From contig JANXBW010000002.1 in assembly GCA_025060325.1 (NCBI GenBank), forward strand, positions 1 to 64,000: a DNA stretch of 64,000 nt. Direction: 5' to 3'. This document shows, piece after piece, positions 29,894-38,929 of this stretch. A model generated the notes under the pieces. It searched no databases. It saw nothing but the letters and a program-made list of their open reading frames with translations, and was not told the DNA's origin. The position numbers were made by a program, and so were the translations under genes. Every line of letters starts with the position of its first letter. The first letter of the stretch is position 1. This DNA is from Thermoguttaceae bacterium. GTDB taxonomy: Bacteria > Planctomycetota > Planctomycetia > Pirellulales > Thermoguttaceae.

Positions 29894-30312
29894 TTGTTCT
29901 GATTACTGCTGGAAAGATTGTGACCAGTGGCGGGAAATGCAGTTTTTGTTGTATCCTCGAACGTCTTGTTTCGGCGACTAAGGAAAACAGAATGCCAAGC
30001 TCGAGGGGGTAAGGAACCTAAGCCGCAAAGCCCCGGCATAGGCCGCGCAAGGAAACGGATGCGCTGCTAGTCATTCGGTGGGCGCTAGGACTCGTTTAGG
30101 CACAGCGAACACACGCCTCGTCCAAGTGGCGGATAATGCACGAATGGACAGCCATGCAATTAGCGCCATGATATTCCCAGCAGACGCAGAGTTCGGGAAC
30201 CCGGGCTTTCTTGAATTTTCCGACGACCGCAGTTCTTATCCGGTGGCCTCGGCATATAGCAAAGGGTTAGCTGGCGTGAACTTTACCAGTTAAGAAAAAC
30301 GAGCCAAAAGGG
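29894..30312. other. Gap, no gene seen
   Basis: 419 bases between two rightward genes. A short A/G-rich stretch (AAAAGGG) precedes the next ATG and may serve as its ribosome-binding site. Nothing else recognisable. Confidence 0.4.
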
Positions 30313-31866
30313 ATGAGAAGGTTCCGCAGGGGGATAACAGAACTTGCGGCATTCGGACTTCTATATTTGGCCATTGCCCTGCAAGGGGCCTGGCCTGTCC
30401 CTGACGTCAACGAGCCGCATTATGTGGGCAAAATGATTGCCTTTTGGAACCCGAGCTGGGTTCAGAACGACCCGTTCCTTTCATCAGCGGACGCTCATCC
30501 GATCTTCTATGCCGTTTTTGGCTGGCCCTCTCGGTTTCTTGAAGCGGAAAGTTTTACCTGGCTTGCGCGGGCCGTGGGTTGGCTTTTGGTGGCCGGAGGT
30601 TGGTATGTCTTTGCGCGACAATTACTCCCCAGCCCATGGGCAGCAATGCTTTCTGGGCTTTTGTTCGGGCTGCTTCAAGAGCGTTTTAACATGGCGGGGG
30701 AATGGGTCATCGGGGGTATCGAGGCTAAGGTCCCGGCTTACGGTTTTGTCTTTTTTGGGCTTGCCGCTTTAGTTCGCGGATGGTGGAACATCGCGTTTGT
30801 CAGCTTGGGGTTGGCCAGTGCCTTTCATGTACTTGCCGGGGGGTGGGCGCTCATTGCCGCGGTGATGACATGGCTCATTTACAACCGCCGGGAGATAAGT
30901 TTCTGGCAAATCGTCCCGGGGGGTGCAATCGGTTGCCTTTTGGCTTTCCCCAATGTGATGGCTGCCCTTCGCCTAAGCTGGGGCGTAGAGCCGGAGGTCC
31001 TTCGCGAGGCTTACCAGATTTATCTATACCGACTGGGGCATCACCTGTCGGTTTTCCGCATTCCCTCCGGAGCTCTAGATAGATTCCTCCTGCTTACCTT
31101 CCTTTGGTATCTCCTTCAGCCGATGCTCCAGCGAGGCGAAGCGCACCAAATCCTGCGAATCTTCGTCCTCAGTAGTTTGGGAATAGCTGGGGTCGGTGGC
31201 CTGCTCAGCTTGCTAGAGCTCATAAACGCCGAGCTGGCTGCTACTCTTTTGCGATATTATTTGTTTCGGCTAGCCGATGTTATGGTCCCCGCGGCCGTCG
31301 CTATCGCTGGCGGAAAGATCATCCTGGCCTACCAAGATAGCGGCGCCCCTGAGAGGCGCGTTCTGCCTTTTCTTCTTTGGTGCATTGCCGCCATTCATGT
31401 TGTCTATTGTGGATATTCTCGACTGGCTGCGCGGATGCCTCGAGCAGACGAAAACCAAGTCGAAGATTACGACGCCTGGCGTGACGTATGCCGCTGGGTA
31501 GCGACAAGTGACAAGGTACCCGAGGGGAGCCGGTTCCTCACGCCGCGAACTTCTTATACGTTCCGGTGGTACGCCCGCCGGGCGGATGTTGTCAATTGGA
31601 AAGATATACCTCAGGATGCGCCAGCAATCGTCCGGTGGTGGCACACACTCTGCAAAGTACATGCGTATCGGGATGCAACTGGGCGGCTTCGGTGGCTCCC
31701 TAATCTAGCCTATGCAGGTGCCGAGCGGCTTCAAAAGGTTGCTCGGGAGGTAGGAGCGGAATTTGCCATAGCGCCTACCTGGCCTCCGCTTGACTTGCCA
31801 ATCTTGTATAAAAACGAGACTTACGCTGTCTACCATCTTACCCAACCGGCTGAGTCACCCAGGTAA
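30313..31866 (+). CDS. Polytopic membrane protein, glycosyltransferase-like architecture (possibly DUF6798)
   Basis: 517 residues: about eight to ten hydrophobic helices from residue 10 to 365, then a soluble C-terminal domain of some 140 residues. The segment PVPDVNEPHYVGK near 27-39, in the first extracytoplasmic loop, carries an acidic pair like that of GT-C type enzymes, and the C-terminal part has FLTPRTSYTFRWYARR. The layout is that of uncharacterised planctomycete membrane proteins sometimes grouped as DUF6798. I cannot name a substrate. A role in envelope glycan or lipid modification is inference. The ATG at 30313 has AAAAGGG upstream. Confidence 0.75.
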   Translation: MRRFRRGITELAAFGLLYLAIALQGAWPVPDVNEPHYVGKMIAFWNPSWVQNDPFLSSADAHPIFYAVFGWPSRFLEAESFTWLARAVGWLLVAGGWYVFARQLLPSPWAAMLSGLLFGLLQERFNMAGEWVIGGIEAKVPAYGFVFFGLAALVRGWWNIAFVSLGLASAFHVLAGGWALIAAVMTWLIYNRREISFWQIVPGGAIGCLLAFPNVMAALRLSWGVEPEVLREAYQIYLYRLGHHLSVFRIPSGALDRFLLLTFLWYLLQPMLQRGEAHQILRIFVLSSLGIAGVGGLLSLLELINAELAATLLRYYLFRLADVMVPAAVAIAGGKIILAYQDSGAPERRVLPFLLWCIAAIHVVYCGYSRLAARMPRADENQVEDYDAWRDVCRWVATSDKVPEGSRFLTPRTSYTFRWYARRADVVNWKDIPQDAPAIVRWWHTLCKVHAYRDATGRLRWLPNLAYAGAERLQKVAREVGAEFAIAPTWPPLDLPILYKNETYAVYHLTQPAESPR

Positions 31867-32442
31867 GCCTCTAAAACCGGCTGCCGCTTCGCATAGCGCA
31901 TCAAGAGACTCGCTTACTTGGTTGCTTCCCGCTCCCTTTGCCAGGGCATCCATGACCTTCTCAGGGGAAAGAGTCTAAACCGCAAGTAAGCCGAAAGGAC
32001 TTCCAGCGTCAAATCCAGGCCACCAGCCGTGACAGAGGCGCTCCGGTGCCCAGCCGCGGCCAGGGCGCCCTGGCGGGCCACTTTTTTTCAATGCGGATTG
32101 CTATAAAATTCGGTGATACCTCATAACCTCCGGGGTGATGTGCCATTATTCCCGCCTGTTAGGCCTTGGCCGACTCTCCACGTTGACACGGTTCATATAA
32201 CCTGCGGAACTGGGTCCAATTAAAAGCAGAAGTCACCAGCCGTACGGGTTTTGAGCGGCGGGAATCACGGGGCAGATCTTCACGCGGTAAGATGCGATAA
32301 CATTCCAGGCGATCACTCGCGGGAACAGAAAGTAGGCGGGTGTCAGTATGCTTCGATGGTTGGCAGTTTGCAAGTGGGTGAACGACCACGGCCGACCGTA
32401 AATTATTTGTGCAGCAGGCGACTCGTAAGCGATAACACCCAG
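31867..32442. other. Gap with a possible terminator
   Basis: 576 bases between two rightward genes. A perfect palindrome and T-run at 32059-32088 (see separate entry) is the only structure noticed. The following dsbD frame is open through 64 extra upstream codons that look non-coding. Confidence 0.4.
32059..32088 (+). terminator. Possible rho-independent terminator
   Basis: A 16-base perfect palindrome (GCCAGGGCGCCCTGGC, 32059-32074) is followed after seven bases by CTTTTTTT. It lies 190 bases beyond the stop of the membrane-protein gene. The spacer between stem and T-run is longer than ideal, so the call is moderate. Confidence 0.4.
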
Positions 32443-34311
32443 ATGGATAAGTCACGGTTGACCATGTCCGCAAAGCGATACCCGTTGACAAAGCGCGTTT
32501 TGGTAGTCGTTGTAGGTTTCCTTATTTCCGTTGGTACCGCTTACCAAGAGCTCTACGCCCAGTTGACGGGGTTTGCCGTGGGCGGCGGCGACCATCTTCA
32601 GCTTTCCGCGGAGTTTACAGCCCCGGAGGGAAATCGCCCTAGTTATCTGTTTATCACCGCACGGATCAAAGCCGGTCATTACATCTATTCGCTTACTCAG
32701 CCGCCCGGAGGACCGCGCCCGACACGGATCCGCGTGGAGGAGTCGGGGGATTTTCGTCTTGCGGGGCAATTTCAATCAAGCCCACCCCCCCAGCGGAAGC
32801 TTGACCCTCTCTTCAATAATCTGCCTGTGGAATATCACGTGGAGGAAGTGACGTGGTTTGCTCCTATCACGTGGAGCGTGGGAGTAGACCTTGCCAAAGC
32901 TGTGATTAAAGGGCGGGTACAAGTACAGGTTTGCGACCAGACGAGTTGTTATCCGCCTCAAGATTATCCTTTTGAGGCCCGGCTTGGAGCCGGCCGTGCG
33001 ATTCCCCCTGAGACAGAGCAAGCGGCGGCTGCCGCCCCAGAACAAGCGCCCAGTGACACCTTGCCGAGCGCACCGGCTGCTCCCACCTCTCTGGCTGTGT
33101 GGTTGGGCATATTAGCCGGCGCTTTTTTGGGCGGGCTGATTCTGAACCTAATGCCATGCGTGTTGCCGGTCATCAGCCTAAAAATCTTTGCCCTGATCGA
33201 GCAGGCTGGTCAAAGCCGGGGGAAAATACTGGCTCTTAATCTTTGGTACACTTTCGGCCTTTTGAGCGTGTTTTTTATCCTCGCCACCTTCTCCGCAGCA
33301 TTTAACTTGGCTTGGGGCCAGCAGTTTACGTACACATGGTTTAAGGTGGCACTGACGGGGCTGGTGTTCGCCCTTGCCTTAAGCTTTCTCGGAGTTTGGG
33401 AGCTACCCATCCCCGGTTTTGCCACAGGCGGTCGAGTCACCCAGCTTCAAATGAAAGAAGGTGCGGCCGGGGCGTTTTTCAAGGGTGTATTTACAACAAT
33501 TCTGGCGACGCCCTGTGCCGGGCCGTTTCTCGGTTCGGTCTTTGCGTTCACGTTGGACAAGCCGCCCCTGGTTTCCTACGTAGTTTTTGGCATGGTAGGG
33601 ATCGGCATGGCGGCTCCGTATCTTGCTGTGGCCATTTTCCCAAGCGTCCTGCGATTTCTGCCCCGCCCCGGAGCGTGGATGGAGACGCTGAAGGAAGTTA
33701 TGGGCTTTTTCCTTTTGGGCGCAGTTGTTTACTTGTTTAGCACGATCAATCCCAAATACTTCATTCCCACCCTGGCCTTCGTGGTCGGGTTGTGGTTTGC
33801 CTGCTGGCTCGTAGGGAAGGTACCTCTTACCGTGGGAACTCTGCGGAGAGGGATTACCTGGCTTGTTGCCTTGGCCATTGTGGCAGGAAGTGCGGGATTT
33901 TCGTTTACTGCCCTTATGCCGCGAGAATTGATCCCGTGGGAACCATTCTCGCCTGAGCGAGTGGATGCGGCCCGGCAAGCGGGCCGGACCGTGATGATCG
34001 ACTTTACCGCCGATTGGTGTCCGAACTGCAAATTTAATCTGGCGACGGCGATTGAAACAAATCGCGTGGCTCAGCTTGTGGCAGAGTACAACGTGCTGCC
34101 TCTTCTGGCTGACTGGACGGATGAATCACCGGTGATCAAAGATTTCCTAACCCAGCGTTTACGGCGCCGCTCGATTCCGGTCCTTGCCATTTACCCGCCT
34201 GGGGCAAACGATGAGCAGGCAATCATACTCGACGGAATCCTGGTCGAATCGCAAGTGCTAGAGGCCCTCCGCCGGGCCGGCCCCTCACGAACTAGTTCAG
34301 GAACGAACTAA
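32443..34311 (+). CDS. DsbD-like thiol:disulfide interchange protein
   Basis: 622 residues from ATG 32443 (a second ATG at 32464 is possible; neither has a strong site). Signal segment about 17-35. The periplasmic alpha domain carries Cys164 and Cys169 (VCDQTSCYPP), a spacing like that of the DsbD N-terminal domain. An Ala/Pro linker precedes the eight-helix transmembrane core with Cys239 in NLMPCVLPV and Cys358 in ATPCAGPF. The C-terminal thioredoxin domain has the redox pair WCPNC at 525-529. The protein moves electrons from cytoplasmic thioredoxin to periplasmic disulfides or cytochrome c maturation. The next gene encodes a Cys-rich-headed outer-membrane protein. Confidence 0.94.
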   Translation: MDKSRLTMSAKRYPLTKRVLVVVVGFLISVGTAYQELYAQLTGFAVGGGDHLQLSAEFTAPEGNRPSYLFITARIKAGHYIYSLTQPPGGPRPTRIRVEESGDFRLAGQFQSSPPPQRKLDPLFNNLPVEYHVEEVTWFAPITWSVGVDLAKAVIKGRVQVQVCDQTSCYPPQDYPFEARLGAGRAIPPETEQAAAAAPEQAPSDTLPSAPAAPTSLAVWLGILAGAFLGGLILNLMPCVLPVISLKIFALIEQAGQSRGKILALNLWYTFGLLSVFFILATFSAAFNLAWGQQFTYTWFKVALTGLVFALALSFLGVWELPIPGFATGGRVTQLQMKEGAAGAFFKGVFTTILATPCAGPFLGSVFAFTLDKPPLVSYVVFGMVGIGMAAPYLAVAIFPSVLRFLPRPGAWMETLKEVMGFFLLGAVVYLFSTINPKYFIPTLAFVVGLWFACWLVGKVPLTVGTLRRGITWLVALAIVAGSAGFSFTALMPRELIPWEPFSPERVDAARQAGRTVMIDFTADWCPNCKFNLATAIETNRVAQLVAEYNVLPLLADWTDESPVIKDFLTQRLRRRSIPVLAIYPPGANDEQAIILDGILVESQVLEALRRAGPSRTSSGTN

Positions 34312-34917
34312 GCTGTGTTGACTGCTGGCCCGGCCCCGGCTACCCTAGGAGTTCTTGGCCGCGTTTACGGGCTTCGGTAGCCCAGTATTTAAAAGTTGGC
34401 AAGGAGTGTTGACCCGGCTAGGCCGGTTGGCGAAAGTGGGGGGCGCAAGCTGAGGCTATTTCTTTCCCAGATAACCCTCACAAACTGGGCATTACGCTAC
34501 TACGGATCTCTATCCCCGAGGAGCGCTCTTCTCCATACAGGGAGCCCACCCTCCTCCGTTTCTTTCTTCGACTGTGTTTGTTTTGTCCCGGGACCCTAGA
34601 CTACCGGCCCTTTCAGTGAAAAGCGGGTGTGAAGCCATGATCTGCAAAACCTAAATTGGGCCCCGGCCCAATGGCGCGCCGATACCGACTAGTCTTATCG
34701 AGCGACGTTGGGGGTACCCCTGCCAGTTTGAGAAACGAGGCAACATGGGTCGCCTTGGGAAAATGGCTAATATTTGCGGAGGGCCCGGAGCTCCTTCTAG
34801 TACTCAAGTGGAGTTTTCCGATTGCGTCAAAAGGTAGATGAGCCCGGCGGGCGGAATAATGTGGGAATAGACAGGTACGGTTGTTCTCCAAGGACTGGGT
34901 TTTTAGGAGGGTAAACC
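34312..34917. other. Gap upstream of the outer-membrane protein gene
   Basis: 606 bases with no supported gene. It ends in a strong ribosome-binding site, TAGGAGGG six bases before the GTG start. The promoter of a presumably highly expressed barrel protein should lie here, but I could not fix its -10/-35. Confidence 0.4.
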
Positions 34918-35874
34918 GTGAAGCGACTACTCTCTCTGAAAGTCGGTGTCGCGCTTTTGGTAGGTCTGCTGTGCGCAGGGACGGCACTTGCGTTAGACGG
35001 GTTGAGCCGGCCTCGTTACGATGCCGTCGCATTTGTGCAGGATGATCAGAAAGCGGCCCAAGCTGAGACTGCTTGCTCCACCTGCGGTGACATGACTTGC
35101 GCCGATTGCTGCCGGTGTCCTGGCCTGATTGGGGGAGCTGAGTTGCTCTTGATGGATCCCCACACTTCAGCCGGTAATAACTGGGGTGGTCCTGGTGGCC
35201 CATTTACCGAATGGGGCTACGAGCCTGCATGGCGCTTCTGGCTGGGCTATCAGGGTGCCAATGGCGCGGGTGTTCGAGTTCGGTACTTCGAATTTGACCA
35301 CAACCAGACGTACTTCGACCCTGAGAAATTGGAAAACGCTAACGTCCGAGATATCAGCCTTGATTACGACGCCTGGTATGTGGACATCGAGTATTTTGAC
35401 AATGTTCAAATTGGCCACTGGAATGCCATTCTCCACGGTGGTGCGCGTCATGCCGAGTTAACGCGCTTTGATAGCATCCGGTGGCTAGAGGATCCGATTC
35501 TGTATGAAAACCGGGTTTTAGCGAAGGGTTGGGGGCTCACCGCTGGCGTGGAGCTTCGCCGGCCCACCGTGTGGATGATTAATCTGTATGCCGACCTCCG
35601 TGGGTCGATCCTCTTTGGCGATAGCGTCGGCCAAGCTTTCCAAAACGGCCAGCAAGTAGACGGCTCCTTCTTAGAAAACGGCACCGGTGCGATCCTTGAG
35701 ATCTCGACAGGCGTAGAAAAGGCCTGGGATCTCGCAAGTGGAGCCCAGATCTTCGGCCGGTTGGGTGCCGAAGCCCAGTACTGGGACGGCTTCATCCGCG
35801 AGTTTGGAAACGCTGAGCAGGGTGAGGCATTCGGACTGTTCGGCTGGACCTTCGCCGTCGGACTACTCCGATAA
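34918..35874 (+). CDS. Outer-membrane beta-barrel-like protein with cysteine-rich N-terminus
   Basis: 318 residues from GTG 34918 behind a strong AGGAGGG site. Signal peptide 1-25 (VALLVGLLCAGTALA). A short cluster of six cysteines at 53-67 (CxxC-x4-CxxCC-x-C) follows. The rest is alternating hydrophobic/aromatic strands with turns, ending ...FAVGLLR, as in outer-membrane barrels; phrases such as WRFWLGYQ, YDAWYVDIEYF and WGLTAGVELRR are typical of the planctomycete surface-protein type related to Lpg1974 porins. I infer an outer-membrane or envelope protein. The cysteines may form cross-links or bind metal, and the DsbD-like gene just upstream suggests redox handling. Confidence 0.82.
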   Translation: MKRLLSLKVGVALLVGLLCAGTALALDGLSRPRYDAVAFVQDDQKAAQAETACSTCGDMTCADCCRCPGLIGGAELLLMDPHTSAGNNWGGPGGPFTEWGYEPAWRFWLGYQGANGAGVRVRYFEFDHNQTYFDPEKLENANVRDISLDYDAWYVDIEYFDNVQIGHWNAILHGGARHAELTRFDSIRWLEDPILYENRVLAKGWGLTAGVELRRPTVWMINLYADLRGSILFGDSVGQAFQNGQQVDGSFLENGTGAILEISTGVEKAWDLASGAQIFGRLGAEAQYWDGFIREFGNAEQGEAFGLFGWTFAVGLLR

Positions 35875-36402
35875 GATTCCGCAAGTCAGTACCGACGGGG
35901 GTTCCAACCGAAGTGGGCTGGCCGAAGGGTGAACCTGATTAAAACCGCAAGTGCGGATGAGTGAGGTGGCTCGGCTGTGCGGATAACCTGCAGTAACCAG
36001 CTTTTAGCCGGCCACCGAGTGTAAGGAAGCTCCTTAACACCGCCAGCAACCCACCGACTTAACGGCCAAGTTAAACGGGGTAACAACCAACCGGGCGGCA
36101 GAGACCATATTCTGCCGCCCGGGTTCTTTGCGCAACTTTTCCCCCTCTTTTGGACCTTGCGTCATGAAATACCCGAGAGGCAACTGAAAAAACAAGCCGA
36201 CGGTGCGTTCGCTCTCAGCTTTCCAAATCAGATCCAACCCCAAGGCGGGTACGAGTCGTGCCGAGCCCCGTACCGGGAGGGACTTAAGGTGCCGCAAAGG
36301 GATGTGAACACATAATACGAAAAGCACCATGCAGGCATCAGCCGGCCAACCGCGGTCCCGATCTGTGCGCTCTTTGCCGATTTCGTCCGGGTCCCAATTT
36401 TA
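35875..36402. other. Convergent gap with hairpin terminator
   Basis: 528 bases between the ends of the outer-membrane protein gene and the leftward nucleoside hydrolase. Its only clear element is the 12-base-pair hairpin at 36091-36122. No gene supported. Confidence 0.45.
36091..36122. terminator. Strong hairpin, likely bidirectional terminator
   Basis: CCGGGCGGCAGA (36091-36102) pairs perfectly with TCTGCCGCCCGG (36111-36122) around an eight-base loop. GTTCTTTG follows on the plus strand. It is 217 bases past the rightward outer-membrane protein gene and 281 bases past the end of the leftward nucleoside hydrolase gene, where a shared terminator would be expected. The flanking T-run is short. 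Confidence 0.65.
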
Positions 36403-37566
36403 TTAGCGGCACGGCGGTTGGCTACAGAGCAGGGCCTGGGCCTCCCGGACTCGGATGATTTGCTGCGGGGTGGCGATCAGATAGCGATGTTTGCCGGCCT
36501 CGTCCCGACGGAAATGCGTCCGCCCACGATCGTCAACGTTCACCCACCCGGGCGGCGACAAGTTGAAATATCCATGCTGAGGCCGCACCGCATACAAAAC
36601 AGCCGTTAGGTCCCAAGTAGGTTGATCGTTGGCCAGGCCCCGGTAATAGTCGTACGCCTCGCGCAACGGGTGATGGCGTACAAAGCGGTAGTCAAGCTGC
36701 ATGCTCTGGGCCGGATGTGCAATGGCCACGCCAATTTCGAATCCGCTTACAACAATTTCCGTGGGCCAGTCCGCAAACAGCTTCTGGGCCGCCGGGATAT
36801 CACCCCGTACATTAAACTCCACGAAATTTTTTGCCTGAAGTTCCTCGCTAAATGCCCCGGCCATTACGGACAGAAGCCGGACTTTTTGCTCTGCCAACGC
36901 CCGTCCATCAAGCGGACTGATGTCGTCCGGTTGTGAAACCAAAAGCCGAGCAAGATTTGTGGAAAACCCCACTTGCACGATCACAACGGACCGATCCGGT
37001 TGAGAAGCTAACACACGCCGAAGGACCTGGGTGGCTTCCGGCACCTCCTCGCGGGAGCGGAGGCGATGCGGATAACGCAAGATGCCGCTGTCCTCCGCCT
37101 CGGCGACTCGACGGATATAGCGGCCTTCCTCCGGATGGGAACCACCACGGACCATTCCGATTGGAATGTCCGGCCGGCCGTAGAAAGTATTCATTAGCTC
37201 CACGAACCTGGCCGCGTAAACATTGTCTTTCGTCAAAGTTACAGCTAACAGTCGGCATTCATTGCGGCTTTGGAGGGCGTGGATGAGCGCCAATGCCATG
37301 GCGTCATCAACATCGTTGCCTAAATCCGTGTCGAAGATTAACGGCACAGGCTCCGGCATTTGATCTTGCCCCCAGCTCACCTGGCCCAACAGGATAAACC
37401 CAACAAAGAGGGAGCTTCCCAAGGCAAACAGAATTGCACCTTGCCGGAGGACTCCTTTCTCTCGGGTCGAGACGCTCACTTTCCTTCCCGCCGAGTAGAC
37501 ACACTTCGGCAGTCTCCAGCAACGCTTGCCGCCTACCCAGGAGCGTTCGAACAGCAGCGCGTGCAT
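36403..37566 (-). CDS. Membrane-anchored or exported nucleoside hydrolase (IUNH family)
   Basis: 387 residues from ATG 37566 with AAGGAGC upstream. A cytoplasmic-looking basic stretch of about 40 residues precedes one hydrophobic helix (ILFALGSSLFVGFILLG), then the hydrolase domain opens with the Asp cluster IFDTDLGNDVDDAMAL that binds Ca2+ in the IU-nucleoside hydrolase family. Also visible: VVIVQVGFSTNLARLL and EFNVRGDIPAAQKL, corresponding to the N-x-x-x-D region. The enzyme cleaves N-glycosidic bonds of nucleosides. An N-terminal signal or anchor places it in the periplasm, where it could feed the nucleoside transporter. Substrate preference is not deducible. Confidence 0.87.
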   Translation of the reverse strand: MHALLFERSWVGGKRCWRLPKCVYSAGRKVSVSTREKGVLRQGAILFALGSSLFVGFILLGQVSWGQDQMPEPVPLIFDTDLGNDVDDAMALALIHALQSRNECRLLAVTLTKDNVYAARFVELMNTFYGRPDIPIGMVRGGSHPEEGRYIRRVAEAEDSGILRYPHRLRSREEVPEATQVLRRVLASQPDRSVVIVQVGFSTNLARLLVSQPDDISPLDGRALAEQKVRLLSVMAGAFSEELQAKNFVEFNVRGDIPAAQKLFADWPTEIVVSGFEIGVAIAHPAQSMQLDYRFVRHHPLREAYDYYRGLANDQPTWDLTAVLYAVRPQHGYFNLSPPGWVNVDDRGRTHFRRDEAGKHRYLIATPQQIIRVREAQALLCSQPPCR

Positions 37567-37724
37567 TTTTGCTGCTCCTTGTTGACTAACCCGGATTGCC
37601 TCCCTCAGCAAATTGGCCGGCCTTTAAAATCATCCCCCATTCGGCCGGCTTTCACGCCACACCTTGTGGGCCAGCAAACCAGCATCCCCCACGGGACAGA
37701 GCTCTGCCAAAGTAAGCGCGATGC

Positions 37725-38687
37725 TTATTTTCTACTAGGCAAACCTTTCTGGTCTTGCCAAGCTATCAATTTCTCAAGATGCGTGGCGACCGATTCGGCC
37801 AAAGCTTGCGGATGATATCCCCCTTCCAGGACGCTGATGACCCGACCTTCTGCATAAAGATCGGCCAGACCTAGAACGGTCTCAGTCATTCGGCCAAAGT
37901 CTTCCGTCTCTAACCCGAGGTTACCAACCGGGTCAAGCCGATGTGTATCAAAGCCCGCGCTAATGAATATTAGCTGCGGCCTCATTTTAGCCGTAAAATC
38001 CTCAAGCGCGGACCTAAACCGATCGAAGTAGTCTTCCCGGGAAATTCCAAACGGTACTGGGACATTGCACGTTGTGCCTTTGCCTGGTCCCTCCCCCACT
38101 TCTTCTGCCCGTCCTGTCCCCGGATAGAACGGCCAACGGTGGATGGAGAAAAAACCTACCTGTGGATCTTCCCAAAAGATGGCTTGTGTACCGTTACCGT
38201 GGTGAATATCCCAATCAATGATGAGGACTCTGTCCAGGCCGAAAAGCTCGACGGCCATCCGCGCCGCCACCGCAACGTTGTTGAATATGCAAAAACCCAT
38301 GGCTCGATCCGGGAGCGCGTGATGACCCGGCGGTCGGACAAGACATAAGGCCTGTTTGTCCTCGCCCTTGACAACCCGCGTTGTCGCGTCGCAAACGGCA
38401 CCAACTGCATAGAGCGCCACATCATAAGAGCTGGGACTGACGACAGTGTCCGGATCGGCCTCACCCCCACCAGACTTTGACAACGCCCAAATCTCATCGA
38501 TATATCGTGGATAATGAACCCGGGACAACACCGCCCGACTTACAGGCTGCCATGAGGGGGTTCGACACCGCTGAAGAAGGCCTGCTCCTTCGAGGTACTG
38601 GGGTAGGTCCCGAATCCTGTCGGCATTCTCCGGATGGTTTCCGGTTTCATGGTGGAGAAACGTAGCATCGATGTAAACAAGTGTCAT
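37725..38687 (-). CDS. Histone deacetylase family protein (AcuC/acetylpolyamine amidohydrolase-like)
   Basis: 320 residues, full family length. Catalytic landmarks: HPENADR near the N-terminus, RPPGHHALPDRAMGFCIFNN with the tandem His, IDWDIHHGNGTQ with two zinc ligands (Asp and His), SAGFDTHRLDP with the third zinc Asp, and VLEGGY near the end. This arginase-deacetylase fold removes acetyl groups from lysine or polyamines with Zn2+ in the cytoplasm. The sequence does not say which. The start at 38687 lies close to no obvious partner; the next leftward gene (nucleoside hydrolase) is 158 bases on. Confidence 0.95.
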   Translation of the reverse strand: MTLVYIDATFLHHETGNHPENADRIRDLPQYLEGAGLLQRCRTPSWQPVSRAVLSRVHYPRYIDEIWALSKSGGGEADPDTVVSPSSYDVALYAVGAVCDATTRVVKGEDKQALCLVRPPGHHALPDRAMGFCIFNNVAVAARMAVELFGLDRVLIIDWDIHHGNGTQAIFWEDPQVGFFSIHRWPFYPGTGRAEEVGEGPGKGTTCNVPVPFGISREDYFDRFRSALEDFTAKMRPQLIFISAGFDTHRLDPVGNLGLETEDFGRMTETVLGLADLYAEGRVISVLEGGYHPQALAESVATHLEKLIAWQDQKGLPSRK

Positions 38688-38929
38688 AACGCGTTAACAC
38701 CTGAAACTGAAAAATGCGTTGTTAGTTAGGAGAACCCGGTTGCAAGCTCACACAGAGCTTCCCATTAACCTCAGACTTCCGCGCGAACTTTTAGACCATT
38801 CACTCATTCCCTCCGCTGACTTTACCTGTCCACATTCCCTAATTTTCTTATTCCGCATGGGTGAAGTTAGCGCAGATATTCCCCGTTTAGAGGCGATTCA
38901 TGCATGCCGATGATCATCAACGCTCACTC

